From Actinomadura mexicana (GTDB taxonomy: Bacteria > Actinomycetota > Actinomycetes > Streptosporangiales > Streptosporangiaceae): a DNA stretch of 64,000 bases. Of this stretch, positions 1 through 8,931 are shown piece after piece. The stretch lies in NCBI RefSeq assembly GCF_900188105.1, contig NZ_FZNP01000007.1, positions 400,426-464,425 on the forward strand, given 5' to 3'. Within the stretch, counting starts at the first letter, position 1. Each line of letters begins with the position of its first letter. The translations under genes were made by a program, and so were the position numbers. Below the pieces are notes generated by a model, which was given only the letters and a program-made list of their open reading frames with translations, had not been told where the DNA came from and did not search any database.

Positions 1-777
1 GAGCGGCTCGGCGAGGCTGAGCGTCCCGGCGGTCGCGGCCGCCACCCGGCCGAGGCCGGTGACGAAGAACATGTACGCGGCGGCGGTGGCGGCGATCCCC
101 AGCCAGGCCGCCAGGGCCGCCGAGCGCGGCTCGGCGAGCGCGGGCAGCTCCGGCAGCGTCCAGGGCAGCAGGGCCGCTCCCCCGGCCAGCAGCGTCACCG
201 ACACCGCGCCGGCCATCCCGATCCCCCTCATCCCGGCGCTGAGGCCCGTCAGCACCTTGGCCGACACCGTGTAGACGCCGAAGCAGGTGCCGCCGACCAG
301 GCTCAGCGCGATCCCGGCCGGGTCGGCGTGGACGGCCTCCCCCGGCACCATCAGCAGCGCCACGCCGCCGACCGCGCAGGCCGTCCCGGCCCACCAGCGG
401 CGGCCGAGCCGGGCGCCCAGGGCGAGCCGCTCGCAGAGGCCGGTGGAGACGGGCGCGAGCCCGAACACGACGGCGGTCGCGACGGCGGCGCCCGTCCGGT
501 CGACCGCGCTGAAGAACGACGCCTGGAAGGTACCGGTCGCGGCCGAGGCGGCCAGCAGGGCGGGCCAGGTCCGCCGGGTCAGCGCCAGGAACGCGCGGCG
601 GTCCGCCACGAGCACGAGGACGGCGAGGACGAGCCCGCCCGAGAGGATCCGGGCGCCGCCGACGGCGACCGGGCCGGCGGACGGCCCGGCCAGCACCTGC
701 GCCGGCCCGACCGTCCCCCAGAGCACACCGGCGGCGAGCACCAGCAGCGCACCAGATGAGTTGTTCCATCGGTCCAT
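1..777 (-). CDS. EamA/DMT-superfamily transporter (3' part outside window)
   Basis: The reading frame runs from ATG at 777 to the window edge (259 codons, no stop), so the C-terminus is missing. The protein starts MDRWNNSSGALLVLAAG and shows successive hydrophobic segments of about 20 residues with a G-x-x-W-G-T motif in helix 1, as in EamA metabolite exporters. The second EamA repeat starts around residue 150 (DPAGIALSLVGG). The family usually exports amino acids or other small metabolites across the plasma membrane. The Lrp/AsnC regulator upstream on the same strand suggests an amino-acid-responsive exporter, a common pairing. The substrate cannot be read from sequence. Confidence 0.85.
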   Translation of the reverse strand, partial: MDRWNNSSGALLVLAAGVLWGTVGPAQVLAGPSAGPVAVGGARILSGGLVLAVLVLVADRRAFLALTRRTWPALLAASAATGTFQASFFSAVDRTGAAVATAVVFGLAPVSTGLCERLALGARLGRRWWAGTACAVGGVALLMVPGEAVHADPAGIALSLVGGTCFGVYTVSAKVLTGLSAGMRGIGMAGAVSVTLLAGGAALLPWTLPELPALAEPRSAALAAWLGIAATAAAYMFFVTGLGRVAAATAGTLSLAEPL

Positions 778-886
778 GCCGCCGAAGCTAGGCGAACATG
801 CGGGATCTGGCGCTCTGTGCCGTCATTCGTTCGCCCCAGTCAGCTGGCACCGTCGTTCCTTCGCCGCAGCCGGAGAACTCCAGGCG
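778..886. repeat. Imperfect direct repeat between the Lrp and EamA genes
   Basis: This short spacer holds two similar stretches of about 28 nt in tandem (near 820-848 and 849-876), both built round CGTC-x-TTC-x-TTCGCC and ending CAGC-x-GG. It lies directly upstream of the EamA start and downstream of the Lrp stop. It could be paired Lrp binding sites or chance similarity. Confidence 0.3.
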
Positions 887-1378
887 TCAGCTGTAGGGCG
901 TTCGCCCTTCGGACCGGTGGGCCGACGGAAGTTCGGACTGCTCCACCGGCTGCACGTAGTCGTAGACGACGATGGTGCGGACGTCCACGTACTCCTTGCG
1001 GCGCGCCAGCCGGTCGAGCACGAAGTCGCGGAGGTAGGCGGTGCTCGGCACGGCCACGTGGACGAGCAGGTCCTCGTTCCCGGTCACCACGAAGACCCCG
1101 ATCGTCTCGGGCATCGAGGCCATGCTGTCGCGGGCGGACTCGATCGCCTCGCGCGACTGCGGCCGGATCCTGATCGAGATCAGCGCCTGCACGCCGCGTC
1201 CCAGCCGCTCCAGGTCGGCCGCCGCGTGGAACCCGGTGATGACGCCCCGCGAGCGCAGCGCCCGCGTCCGCTCCAGGGCCGTGGACGGCGCGACCCCCAC
1301 CGCCTCCGCCAGTTCGCGGTTGGTCTGCCGCCCGTCCCGCTGCAGGCGCCGCAGGATCGCCTGGTCGACCGCGTCCAT
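887..1378 (-). CDS. Lrp/AsnC family transcriptional regulator
   Basis: This 163-residue protein has the length and two-domain layout of the family. An N-terminal winged helix-turn-helix (MDAVDQAILRRLQRDGR, then recognition helix VAPSTALERTRALRSRGV) is followed by a RAM/ligand-binding domain with the typical ending in a short acidic/polar tail. The start ATG at 1378 is set by GGGAGGAA eight bases upstream. Such regulators bind amino acids and control transport and metabolism genes. The EamA exporter lies 109 bp downstream on the same strand and is the likely target. The ligand is unknown. Confidence 0.9.
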   Translation of the reverse strand: MDAVDQAILRRLQRDGRQTNRELAEAVGVAPSTALERTRALRSRGVITGFHAAADLERLGRGVQALISIRIRPQSREAIESARDSMASMPETIGVFVVTGNEDLLVHVAVPSTAYLRDFVLDRLARRKEYVDVRTIVVYDYVQPVEQSELPSAHRSEGRTPYS

Positions 1379-1455
1379 GTGGTTCCTCCCGAACTGCCCG
1401 GCGGACGCCGAACTCCCGCGCGGGAACCGCGCCCGGACGTCCCGTTCCCCGAAGA

Positions 1456-2712
1456 TTATTCGCCCCGGGCCGGGCCCGCCATGGCGCCCGCCGCGGGGCC
1501 CGCCATGGTGCCGGCCACGGCCAGCAGCGCGCAGGCGCCGACCCCGGTGAGGGCCCACGCCGCGCCCGCCGGGCCGAGGTCGAAGAGGCGGCCGATCACC
1601 AGGTCGCCCGCGAAGGAGAACATGCCGGCGCAGAACGCCAGGACGCCGTAGTACGAGCCGAAGCGCTCCGGCGGGGCGCGCCGCGCGGTCCGCTGGAACA
1701 CCGACGGCTGGACGAGGCCGTTCGCGGCCCCGTTGAGGACGGCCGCGAGCATCAGCGGACCCGGCTGCGTGCCGTCCAGCGCCGCGAGAACGAAGAACCC
1801 CGCCGCGGCGCACAGCAGGCCGGTCCGCAGCACCCACGGCCGCTCACCGCGGCGCCGGACGGCGACGAAGGGCTGGGCCGCCGCCGCGACCATGGCCAGG
1901 AGGGAGAAGCACAGTGTGGCCACCGCAGGTTCGAAACCGAGGAGGGGCACCGCCGTCATGATGTGGGTGGCGAGCAGCGTCGTGGGCGCGGTCAGCAGCG
2001 CGAAGAACAGGAACGCGCGGTCGCCGAGCACCGCCCGCACGCCGGCGAGGACGTCGCGGAAACGCGCGGGCGCGCCCTTCCCACCGGACCGGGGCACGAA
2101 CAGGAACAGGACGCCGGCGACCGTCCACAGGGCGGCGGCCGTCCCCGCCAGGAGCGGGAACCCCGGCCCCATGCCCAGCAGGAGGAGCCCCATCGGCGGG
2201 CCGGCGACCGTCGCCAGGTGCTGGGCGGCGACATAGGCGGCGAATCCGCCGGACCTGCTGCCGGGGCCGACGGACGCGAGCAGGCTGTGGCCCGCGGGGT
2301 TGTAGAGCGCGCCGCCGACCGCGAGGGCGACGGCCGCGCAGAGCAGCGCGCCCACGCTCCCGGCGGACCCGAGCATCACGAACCCCAGCGCGCGCACGGC
2401 GCAGGAGATCAATCCGGTCCGGCGCGCGCCGAGCAGGTCGGTGACCGTGCCGACCGGCAGGAGCAGCGCGAACTGCAGGCCCACCCGCACCCCGAGGACC
2501 AGCCCGACCGTGCCGGCCAGCAGCCCGAGGTCGTGCCGGAGGTGGGCGACGAGGTGCGACATCACCGCGAAGAAGCCGAGGCTGGCGGCGAGCTGGATCG
2601 CCACCACCGTCACGATCACCCTGCGGCCGGACGGGTCCGCGGCGGGCGCGGGCCGCAGGCCGGAGGGCGCGGGGGCGGGCGCGGGGACGGGCGCGGGGAC
2701 GGAGACGGTCAC
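1456..2712 (-). CDS. MFS transporter coupled to the beta-lactamase gene
   Basis: This 418-residue membrane protein has about 12 hydrophobic segments. An MFS motif-A-like loop follows helix 2 (GTVTDLLGARRTGL). A proline/alanine-rich cytoplasmic N-terminus (residues 2-25) precedes helix 1. The GTG start at 2712 overlaps the stop of the upstream beta-lactamase gene by four bases (GTGA), so the two are probably translationally coupled. A longer in-frame start lies inside the beta-lactamase gene and is rejected. The substrate is unknown. Coupling to a beta-lactamase hints at drug or cell-wall-fragment transport, but this is context only. Confidence 0.85.
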   Translation of the reverse strand: MTVSVPAPVPAPAPAPSGLRPAPAADPSGRRVIVTVVAIQLAASLGFFAVMSHLVAHLRHDLGLLAGTVGLVLGVRVGLQFALLLPVGTVTDLLGARRTGLISCAVRALGFVMLGSAGSVGALLCAAVALAVGGALYNPAGHSLLASVGPGSRSGGFAAYVAAQHLATVAGPPMGLLLLGMGPGFPLLAGTAAALWTVAGVLFLFVPRSGGKGAPARFRDVLAGVRAVLGDRAFLFFALLTAPTTLLATHIMTAVPLLGFEPAVATLCFSLLAMVAAAAQPFVAVRRRGERPWVLRTGLLCAAAGFFVLAALDGTQPGPLMLAAVLNGAANGLVQPSVFQRTARRAPPERFGSYYGVLAFCAGMFSFAGDLVIGRLFDLGPAGAAWALTGVGACALLAVAGTMAGPAAGAMAGPARGE

Positions 2713-3644
2713 AGCCCTGCCCGGGACAGGTCGGAGACGACCAGCTCCGTGGCCTGCGCGATCAGGGCGTTCTTGGGCGGAGTGTCGTATCCCGGGCGGT
2801 CGGACATGACGGCCACCATGAGGGGAGCGCCCCGGGGTGGCCACACGACGGCGATGTCGTTGGCCCTGCCGTAGTCGCCCGTCCCGGTCTTACTCGCCGT
2901 CCTCCACCCCTCGGGCAGTCCGGCCTTGACGCGTTCGGCTCCGACCGTCGTGGCGCTGCGTTCGAGCCAGCCGCGGACCAGGGCGCGTTTTGCGGGCTCC
3001 AGTGCGTCCCCGAGGACGATCGCGCGGTAGTCGGCGGCGATCGCCCGGGGGGTGGTGGTGTCCCGCGGGTCGCCTGGACGGATCCTGTTCAGCTCGGGCT
3101 CGTAGTCGTCCATGCGGCTGACGGTGTCGCCGAGCCCGCGCAGGTAGGCGGTCAGCCGCGCCGGGCCGCCGGCGTCGCGCATCAGCAGGTTCCCCGCCGT
3201 GCCGTCGCTGTGGCGGACGGCGGCTTCGCACAGCTCCCGGATGGTCATCCCGGTGTCGACGCGGTCCTTGGTGATCGGTGAGATGGAGTTCACGTCGGCC
3301 CGGGTGTAGGTGACCCGCTCGTCGAGGTGGCCGAGCGGATTGCCGTGCAGGACCGCCGCCGCGGCGAGCGCCTTGAAGGTGGAGCAGAACGCGAAACGCT
3401 CGTCGGCGCGGTAGGCCACCTCGGCTCCGGTCCCGGTCGCCGTCGCGTACACCCCGAGGCGGGCGCCGTGCCGGCGTTCGAGCGCCGCGAACCGCGACAT
3501 GTCCGGCAGTGCGGCCGAGGGCCGGGCGGGCGGCGGCGACGCCGCGGCGGACGGGCGCTCCTTCTCGCCGCATCCCGCCAGCGGCAGGAGCGCCGCGACG
3601 GCCAGCAGGGCCCGCCGGGACGGACCGGAACGCTCGAACGGCAT
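2709..3644 (-). CDS. Class A beta-lactamase, lipoprotein type
   Basis: The 311-residue precursor hydrolyses beta-lactams outside the membrane. Visible motifs are the nucleophile STFK (residues 88-91), SDG (146-148) where most enzymes have SDN, the omega-loop EPELN (182-186) carrying the general base, and KTG (252-254). The N-terminus has twin arginines, a hydrophobic core and a lipobox LAGC with Cys25, so the protein is probably a lipoprotein, possibly Tat-exported. The start ATG at 3644 puts the signal peptide at the N-terminus; an upstream in-frame start at 3746 would bury it. The gene overlaps the following MFS gene by 4 nt. SDG in place of SDN is known from some actinomycete enzymes and may change the inhibitor profile. 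Confidence 0.93.
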   Translation of the reverse strand: MPFERSGPSRRALLAVAALLPLAGCGEKERPSAAASPPPARPSAALPDMSRFAALERRHGARLGVYATATGTGAEVAYRADERFAFCSTFKALAAAAVLHGNPLGHLDERVTYTRADVNSISPITKDRVDTGMTIRELCEAAVRHSDGTAGNLLMRDAGGPARLTAYLRGLGDTVSRMDDYEPELNRIRPGDPRDTTTPRAIAADYRAIVLGDALEPAKRALVRGWLERSATTVGAERVKAGLPEGWRTASKTGTGDYGRANDIAVVWPPRGAPLMVAVMSDRPGYDTPPKNALIAQATELVVSDLSRAGL

Positions 3645-3980
3645 GCGGGGGCACCTGCTTTCCCGGGGCGGAGGGCGGACGCGGCTCAGCAGACCAGAGC
3701 CGCACGCGTGACGTCCAATATGGATATCACTCGTACCGCCATACACATGCGCATATCAGACCTGGTCAGGCCCGCGGCCGAGGCGAGGTCGCGCAGACCC
3801 GGCGATTCTGCCGACGGCGGTGTGTCGCCTGGGTCCGGCGCTTGGCGGCTCGCGCAGGTGCCGGCATCGCGGCGGCGGGCGGGGCGGTCATCGATCTTCG
3901 GGCCGGCCACCGCCCGCCTCCGCGCCCCCGGCCGCGGAACGCCGCCGCCCCCGCCCGGCCGCGGAACCGGCCCGAAAAGG
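3645..3980. other. Gene-free upstream region of the beta-lactamase
   Basis: About 335 bases hold no convincing gene on either strand. Frames across it are arginine- and proline-rich shadows. The part nearest the beta-lactamase (3715-3760) is locally AT-rich and contains the palindrome ATGCGCAT at 3747-3754 and repeated ATAT steps, so it is the likely promoter/operator. No regulator gene of the BlaI or AmpR type lies next to it. Confidence 0.5.
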
Positions 3981-4016
3981 CGTGTGGCCCGGCCCCTGCT
4001 CGGGTCGGGCCACACG
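3981..4016 (-). terminator. Intrinsic terminator of rbpA
   Basis: A perfect 11-bp inverted repeat (CGTGTGGCCCG at 3981-3991 and CGGGCCACACG at 4006-4016) lies 18 bp downstream of the rbpA stop. On the minus strand it is followed by CCTTTTC, giving a short T-tract. It ends the rbpA transcript. Confidence 0.85.
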
Positions 4017-4034
4017 GTGCGGCTTCGGCGGGCG

Positions 4035-4406
4035 TCAGCGGGCCGCGGCCTCCATGGCCTGCTTGACGGCGGCGCGCTTCTGCCGGAGCTTGGCGAGCGC
4101 CTCCTCCAGGATGGCCTCGCCGTCCTCGTCGCTGCGCCGCTCCTTCACGTACGCGAGGTGGGTCTTGTACGGCTCCGTCTTCGGCGGGGCCGGGGGGTTG
4201 TCGGAATCCTGGCCGGCGGGGAACCCGCAGCGCGGGCAGTCCCATGTCTCGGGGACCGCGACGTCCGTCGCGAAGCTGGGGCGGGTCTCGTGCCGGTTGG
4301 CGCAGTAGAAGGTCACCCAGACGCGGGGGGCGGCGTCGCCGCGCTCCGCCTCTCCCATCGGACCGGCCCCGACACGGCTGCCCCGGATCGCGTTGCCACT
4401 ACCCAC
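4035..4406 (-). CDS. rbpA: RNA polymerase-binding protein RbpA
   Basis: The 123-residue protein begins MGSGNAIRGSRVGAGPMGEA, the hallmark N-terminal tail of actinobacterial RbpA. The core domain follows with cysteine pairs (FYCANRHET and WDCPRCG). A linker and a helical sigma-interaction domain rich in Lys/Arg (about residues 75-120) follow. RbpA binds RNA polymerase and group 1/2 sigma factors and stabilises open promoter complexes. It stands downstream of secG on the same strand, 82 bp away, and ends at a strong terminator. Confidence 0.97.
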   Translation of the reverse strand: MGSGNAIRGSRVGAGPMGEAERGDAAPRVWVTFYCANRHETRPSFATDVAVPETWDCPRCGFPAGQDSDNPPAPPKTEPYKTHLAYVKERRSDEDGEAILEEALAKLRQKRAAVKQAMEAAAR

Positions 4407-4488
4407 GGAATACTCCTCGCTTGGTGATCCGCCGCCGCCCGTGACCTTCGAGGGCGGCGCGGCGCTCGCATGTGTTGGACGGGACGGC

Positions 4489-4731
4489 TCAGCCGACGCC
4501 CTTGTGCTTGAACAGCAGCCCGAGCACGACGATCGAGGCGAACCAGACGACCCCGACGCCGATGGTCAGCCGGTCGAGGTTGCGCTCGACCACCGAAGAC
4601 CCTCCGAGGGAGGACGAGACGCCGCCGCCGAACATGTCGGACAGGCCGCCGCCCTTGCCCTTGTGCATCAGGACGAGGACCACCATCAGCAGGCTCGTGA
4701 CGATGAGCACGATGGACGTTGCGATGATCAC
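4489..4731 (-). CDS. secG: Preprotein translocase subunit SecG
   Basis: An 80-residue protein with two membrane helices (residues 1-22 and about 55-75) separated by a cytoplasmic loop HKGKGGGLSDMFGGG, the signature SecG loop. SecG assists SecYE/SecA protein export. It follows tpiA at 139 bp on the same strand, the usual actinobacterial gap-pgk-tpi-secG order. Confidence 0.95.
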   Translation of the reverse strand: MIIATSIVLIVTSLLMVVLVLMHKGKGGGLSDMFGGGVSSSLGGSSVVERNLDRLTIGVGVVWFASIVVLGLLFKHKGVG

Positions 4732-4870
4732 GTTTCTTCAGCGCCTTGTCTGTAGTTCAGGACGGAGCTCGAGCCGGACCGGGCGTTTACCCGTCAGCTA
4801 CGAAGGGTACGACGAAGTCTTCGCTGGTTCGGCAAGAACCCCTGGTTCACGCGGAATTGATCAGTTTTGA

Positions 4871-5680
4871 TCAGACCGGCAGATCCCGGTACCGGCAGAT
4901 TTTGACGAACTCTCCCGGGTCCAGGCTGGCACCACCGACCAAAGCGCCGTCCACGTCGGTCTGCGCCATGATCCCGGCGACGTTCCCGCCCTTGACCGAA
5001 CCGCCATACAGGATACGCGCCTCGTCGGCCACTCCGCCGTCGTACAACTCGGCGAGCCGCGTGCGGATGGCCGCGCAGACCTCCTGCGCGTCCTGCGGGG
5101 TGGCGACCTCGCCGGTGCCGATCGCCCAGACCGGCTCGTAGGCGATCACGGTGCGCCGCACCTGGTCGGCGGTGATCTTTTCGAGCCCGCCGTCGATCTG
5201 CGCGAGCACGTGCGGCACGTGGCCGCCGGCCTTGCGGACCTCCAGCCCCTCGCCGACGCACAGGATCGGGGAGAGGTCGGCGGCGAGCGCGGCCTTGGCC
5301 TTGGCGTTGACGACCGCGTCGTCCTCGGCGTGGTACTGGCGCCGCTCGGAGTGCCCGACGACGGCGTAGGTGCAGCCGAGCTTGGCCAGCATCGCCGCGG
5401 AGATCTCACCGGTGTAGGCGCCGGAGACGTGCTGGGAGACGTCCTGCGCGCCGTACTGGATCCCGTACTTGTCGGCCTCGATCAGGGTCTGCACCGAGCG
5501 GAGCGCGGTGAACGGCGGGATCACCGCGACGTCGACGGCGGCGTAGTCCGCGTCCTTGAGCGCGAACGCCATCTTCTGGACGAGCGCGATCGCCTCGAGG
5601 TGGTTGTTGTTCATCTTCCAGTTGCCGGCCATGAGCGGCTTGCGTCCGCTCGGGCCGCCGGAAGGGGTCGCGCGTGCCAT
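4871..5680 (-). CDS. tpiA: Triosephosphate isomerase
   Basis: This 269-residue enzyme interconverts dihydroxyacetone phosphate and glyceraldehyde 3-phosphate. The catalytic elements are all present: Lys in NWKMN, His in VVGHSERR, Glu in AYEPVWAIGTG, and the phosphate-gripping loop ILYGGSVKG. The start ATG at 5680 adds a short Ser/Gly/Pro-rich extension (about 18 residues) before MAGNWKMN, also seen in other actinomycete homologues. It lies only 3 bp after the pgk stop, so the pair is co-transcribed and probably coupled. Confidence 0.97.
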   Translation of the reverse strand: MARATPSGGPSGRKPLMAGNWKMNNNHLEAIALVQKMAFALKDADYAAVDVAVIPPFTALRSVQTLIEADKYGIQYGAQDVSQHVSGAYTGEISAAMLAKLGCTYAVVGHSERRQYHAEDDAVVNAKAKAALAADLSPILCVGEGLEVRKAGGHVPHVLAQIDGGLEKITADQVRRTVIAYEPVWAIGTGEVATPQDAQEVCAAIRTRLAELYDGGVADEARILYGGSVKGGNVAGIMAQTDVDGALVGGASLDPGEFVKICRYRDLPV

Positions 5681-5683
5681 CGG

Positions 5684-6871
5684 TCAGTCCTCCAGGGCTT
5701 GCAGGCCGGGCAGCGTCCTGCCTTCGAGGTACTCGAGGCTCGCGCCGCCGCCGGTCGAGATGTGGGAGAAGGCCGCCTCGTCGAAGCCGAGCAGCCGGAC
5801 GGCCGCGGCCGAGTCGCCGCCGCCGACCACGGTGAAGGCACCGGAGTCGATGAGACCCTGCGCGACGGCGCGGGTGCCGTGCGAGAAGGGCTCCATCTCG
5901 AACACGCCCATGGGTCCGTTCCAGAAGACCGTCCGGGCGTCGGCGAGGCGCGAGGCGAACAACTTGCCGGACTCGGGCCCGATGTCCAGGCCCAGCCGGC
6001 CGGCCGGGATCGCGTCGGCCGGCACCACGTCGTGGTCGGCGTCCGCGGCGAACGCGGTGGCCGCGACGATGTCGACCGGCAGCACGAACTCGACGCCGGT
6101 CTCCTCAGCGCGCCGCAGGTACTCGCGGACGGTGCCGAGCTGGTCCTCCTCCAGGAGGCTCTCGCCGACCTCGTGCCCCTGCGCCTTGAGGAAGGTGAAC
6201 ACCATGCCGCCGCCGATCAGGATGCGGTCGGCCTTGCCGAGCAGGTTGTCGATGACCCCGAGCTTGTCGGACACCTTGGACCCGCCGAGCGCGACCGCGT
6301 AGGGGCGCTCGACGTCCTCGGTGAGCTTCCTGAGCACCTCGACCTCGGTGGCGATCAGCCCGCCCGCGGCGTGCGGGAGCCGCTCCGGCACGTCGTAGAC
6401 CGACGCGTGCCTGCGGTGCACCGCGCCGAACCCGTCCCCGACGTAGACCTCGGCGAGGGCGGCCAGCCGGTCGGCGAAGGCGCCGCGCTCGGCGTCGTCC
6501 TTGCTGGTCTCGCCCGGCTCGAAGCGCAGGTTCTCCAGCAGCGCGACGCCGCCGTCGGCGAGGCCGCCGGCCGCCGCGCGGGCGGAGTCGCCCACGACGT
6601 CGGCCGCGAACGCCACCTCCGTGCCGAGCAGCTCGCCCAGGCGGGCGGCGACCGGCGCGAGCGAGAGCCCGGGCTTGACCTCCCCCTTGGGACGGCCGAG
6701 GTGGGCGCAGACGATGACCCTGGCGCCGCGGGCCCGCAGCGCCTCGATCGTCGGCAGGCTGGCCCGGATCCGCCCGTCGTCGGTGATCCGCCCATCGTGC
6801 AGCGGGACGTTGAGGTCCGCGCGCAGCAGCACGCGCCGTCCTGCGACGTCGAGGTCGTCAATGGTGCGCAT
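5684..6871 (-). CDS. pgk: Phosphoglycerate kinase
   Basis: At 395 residues this has standard length. It carries the N-terminal substrate site (LLRADLNVPL), the ADP-binding loop region (LGGSKVSDKLGVI) and the C-terminal glycine-rich GGGDSAAAV hinge. It transfers phosphate from 1,3-bisphosphoglycerate to ADP. The start MRTIDDLD at 6871 is preferred over an in-frame start at 6928 that lies within the upstream hairpin. It sits between gap (75 bp upstream) and tpiA (3 bp downstream). Confidence 0.97.
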   Translation of the reverse strand: MRTIDDLDVAGRRVLLRADLNVPLHDGRITDDGRIRASLPTIEALRARGARVIVCAHLGRPKGEVKPGLSLAPVAARLGELLGTEVAFAADVVGDSARAAAGGLADGGVALLENLRFEPGETSKDDAERGAFADRLAALAEVYVGDGFGAVHRRHASVYDVPERLPHAAGGLIATEVEVLRKLTEDVERPYAVALGGSKVSDKLGVIDNLLGKADRILIGGGMVFTFLKAQGHEVGESLLEEDQLGTVREYLRRAEETGVEFVLPVDIVAATAFAADADHDVVPADAIPAGRLGLDIGPESGKLFASRLADARTVFWNGPMGVFEMEPFSHGTRAVAQGLIDSGAFTVVGGGDSAAAVRLLGFDEAAFSHISTGGGASLEYLEGRTLPGLQALED

Positions 6872-6900
6872 CGGGATGCGGTGTCCTTCCGTACACGGCC

Positions 6901-6933
6901 CCGCCGTGGCCGCGCGTCGCGCGGCCACGGCGG
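6901..6933. terminator. Strong hairpin between gap and pgk
   Basis: A perfect 14-bp inverted repeat (CCGCCGTGGCCGCG and CGCGGCCACGGCGG) with a 5-nt loop fills the gap-pgk spacer. It lacks a T-tract on the minus strand. It may partly terminate or stabilise the gap message so that gap is made in excess over pgk-tpiA. Confidence 0.65.
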
Positions 6934-6946
6934 TGACGGGCTTCGG

Positions 6947-7951
<1,005 letters not shown>

Positions 7952-8169
7952 GGAACCGCTCTCCTCGTACGTCGTATCGCCCGGTGCCAGCCGGGCTCTT
8001 ACCTACGGTCGATCCGGGGTTCTCCCCCACCTCAGACCCTATCCAATGACCCACGAGTAGCCGGACACCGGTTTCGTGGGATTCACGGGTGAGCCCGCAT
8101 TCCCCCGGTAGGGGGAGCGCGACGGGCCCCTGTCACGACATAACACGATCATCACTACACTCGCGGGCC

Positions 8170-8931
8170 ATGGGGCGCGGGTGGTCGGTTCTGTTGGCGG
8201 GGCTGGTGGGGGCCGTGCTGCTCGGCTGCCCGGCCGAGGCCGCTCCCTCGTTGGAGCGCGCCAGACCGGAGAGCCGCGCGGACGCCATCGCCGCCGCGCT
8301 CCGCCGCGACCCCGTGTACGTCACCGACCACGCGCCCCGCGCGCTGCCCCCGGACGCCGCCGCGCGGATCAGGGCGTCCGTCGCCCGGCTCGGAGTCCCC
8401 GCGTACGTGGCGGTGACGCCGACCTCGGGCCTCGGACCGCAGAACCCGTCCGAGTCTTTCGCTTCGCTGCTGCGCGACCGGCTCCGCAAGGACGGCGTCT
8501 ACATCGTGGTGCCCCCGGCCGGCGGGGGCGGCGAGGTCCGCCACTTCGGCGGCGTCCGCGGCCTCCCGCTCGACGACGCCTGGGCGGCCGCGGACTTCGA
8601 GACCCCCTACGACGCGGGCGCCCCGGAGGTGATCGCGCGGTTCGTGGACATCGCCCTGTCGGGGCATGCCGGGGAGCGCCGCGACCATCCGCGCCCGAGG
8701 CCGAAGTCGAAGGTCCGCAAGGCCCTGGACGCCGACGACGCGGCCGACCGGCGGGCGTCCCGCATCGAGTGGGGCGTGTTCGGCGGCGGCGCCGCGCTGA
8801 GCGGGGCCACGATCCTGGGCCTGCTGGTCGGCCGCCGCGTCCGGTCGGCGAGGCGGGCGCGGCTGCCCAGGAGGCCGCCGCCGAAGAAGAAGCAGAAGCA
8901 GAAGCAGAACAGCAGGAAGGCCCGCAGATGA
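8170..8931 (+). CDS. Secreted-domain membrane protein of unknown function (trio member 1)
   Basis: The 253-residue protein has a signal peptide (residues 1-24, cut near AEA-AP). An extracytoplasmic alpha/beta domain (about 30-165) starts ALRRDPVYVTDHAP and includes RLRKDGVYIVVPP. One membrane helix (about 200-222) and a short, very basic tail rich in Lys/Gln follow. The same domain is repeated in the next two genes. There is no Shine-Dalgarno before ATG 8170. A possible -10 TACACT at 8156-8161 suggests a leaderless message. Its stop overlaps the next start by ATGA. The domain resembles unnamed repeats in other actinomycete membrane proteins; no function can be given. Confidence 0.75.
   Translation: MGRGWSVLLAGLVGAVLLGCPAEAAPSLERARPESRADAIAAALRRDPVYVTDHAPRALPPDAAARIRASVARLGVPAYVAVTPTSGLGPQNPSESFASLLRDRLRKDGVYIVVPPAGGGGEVRHFGGVRGLPLDDAWAAADFETPYDAGAPEVIARFVDIALSGHAGERRDHPRPRPKSKVRKALDADDAADRRASRIEWGVFGGGAALSGATILGLLVGRRVRSARRARLPRRPPPKKKQKQKQNSRKARR

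Noticed and set aside
3747..3754. ATGCGCAT as a BlaI-type operator
   Set aside because: Only 8 bp, with no adjacent BlaI gene; noted as a local feature and not claimed as an operator.
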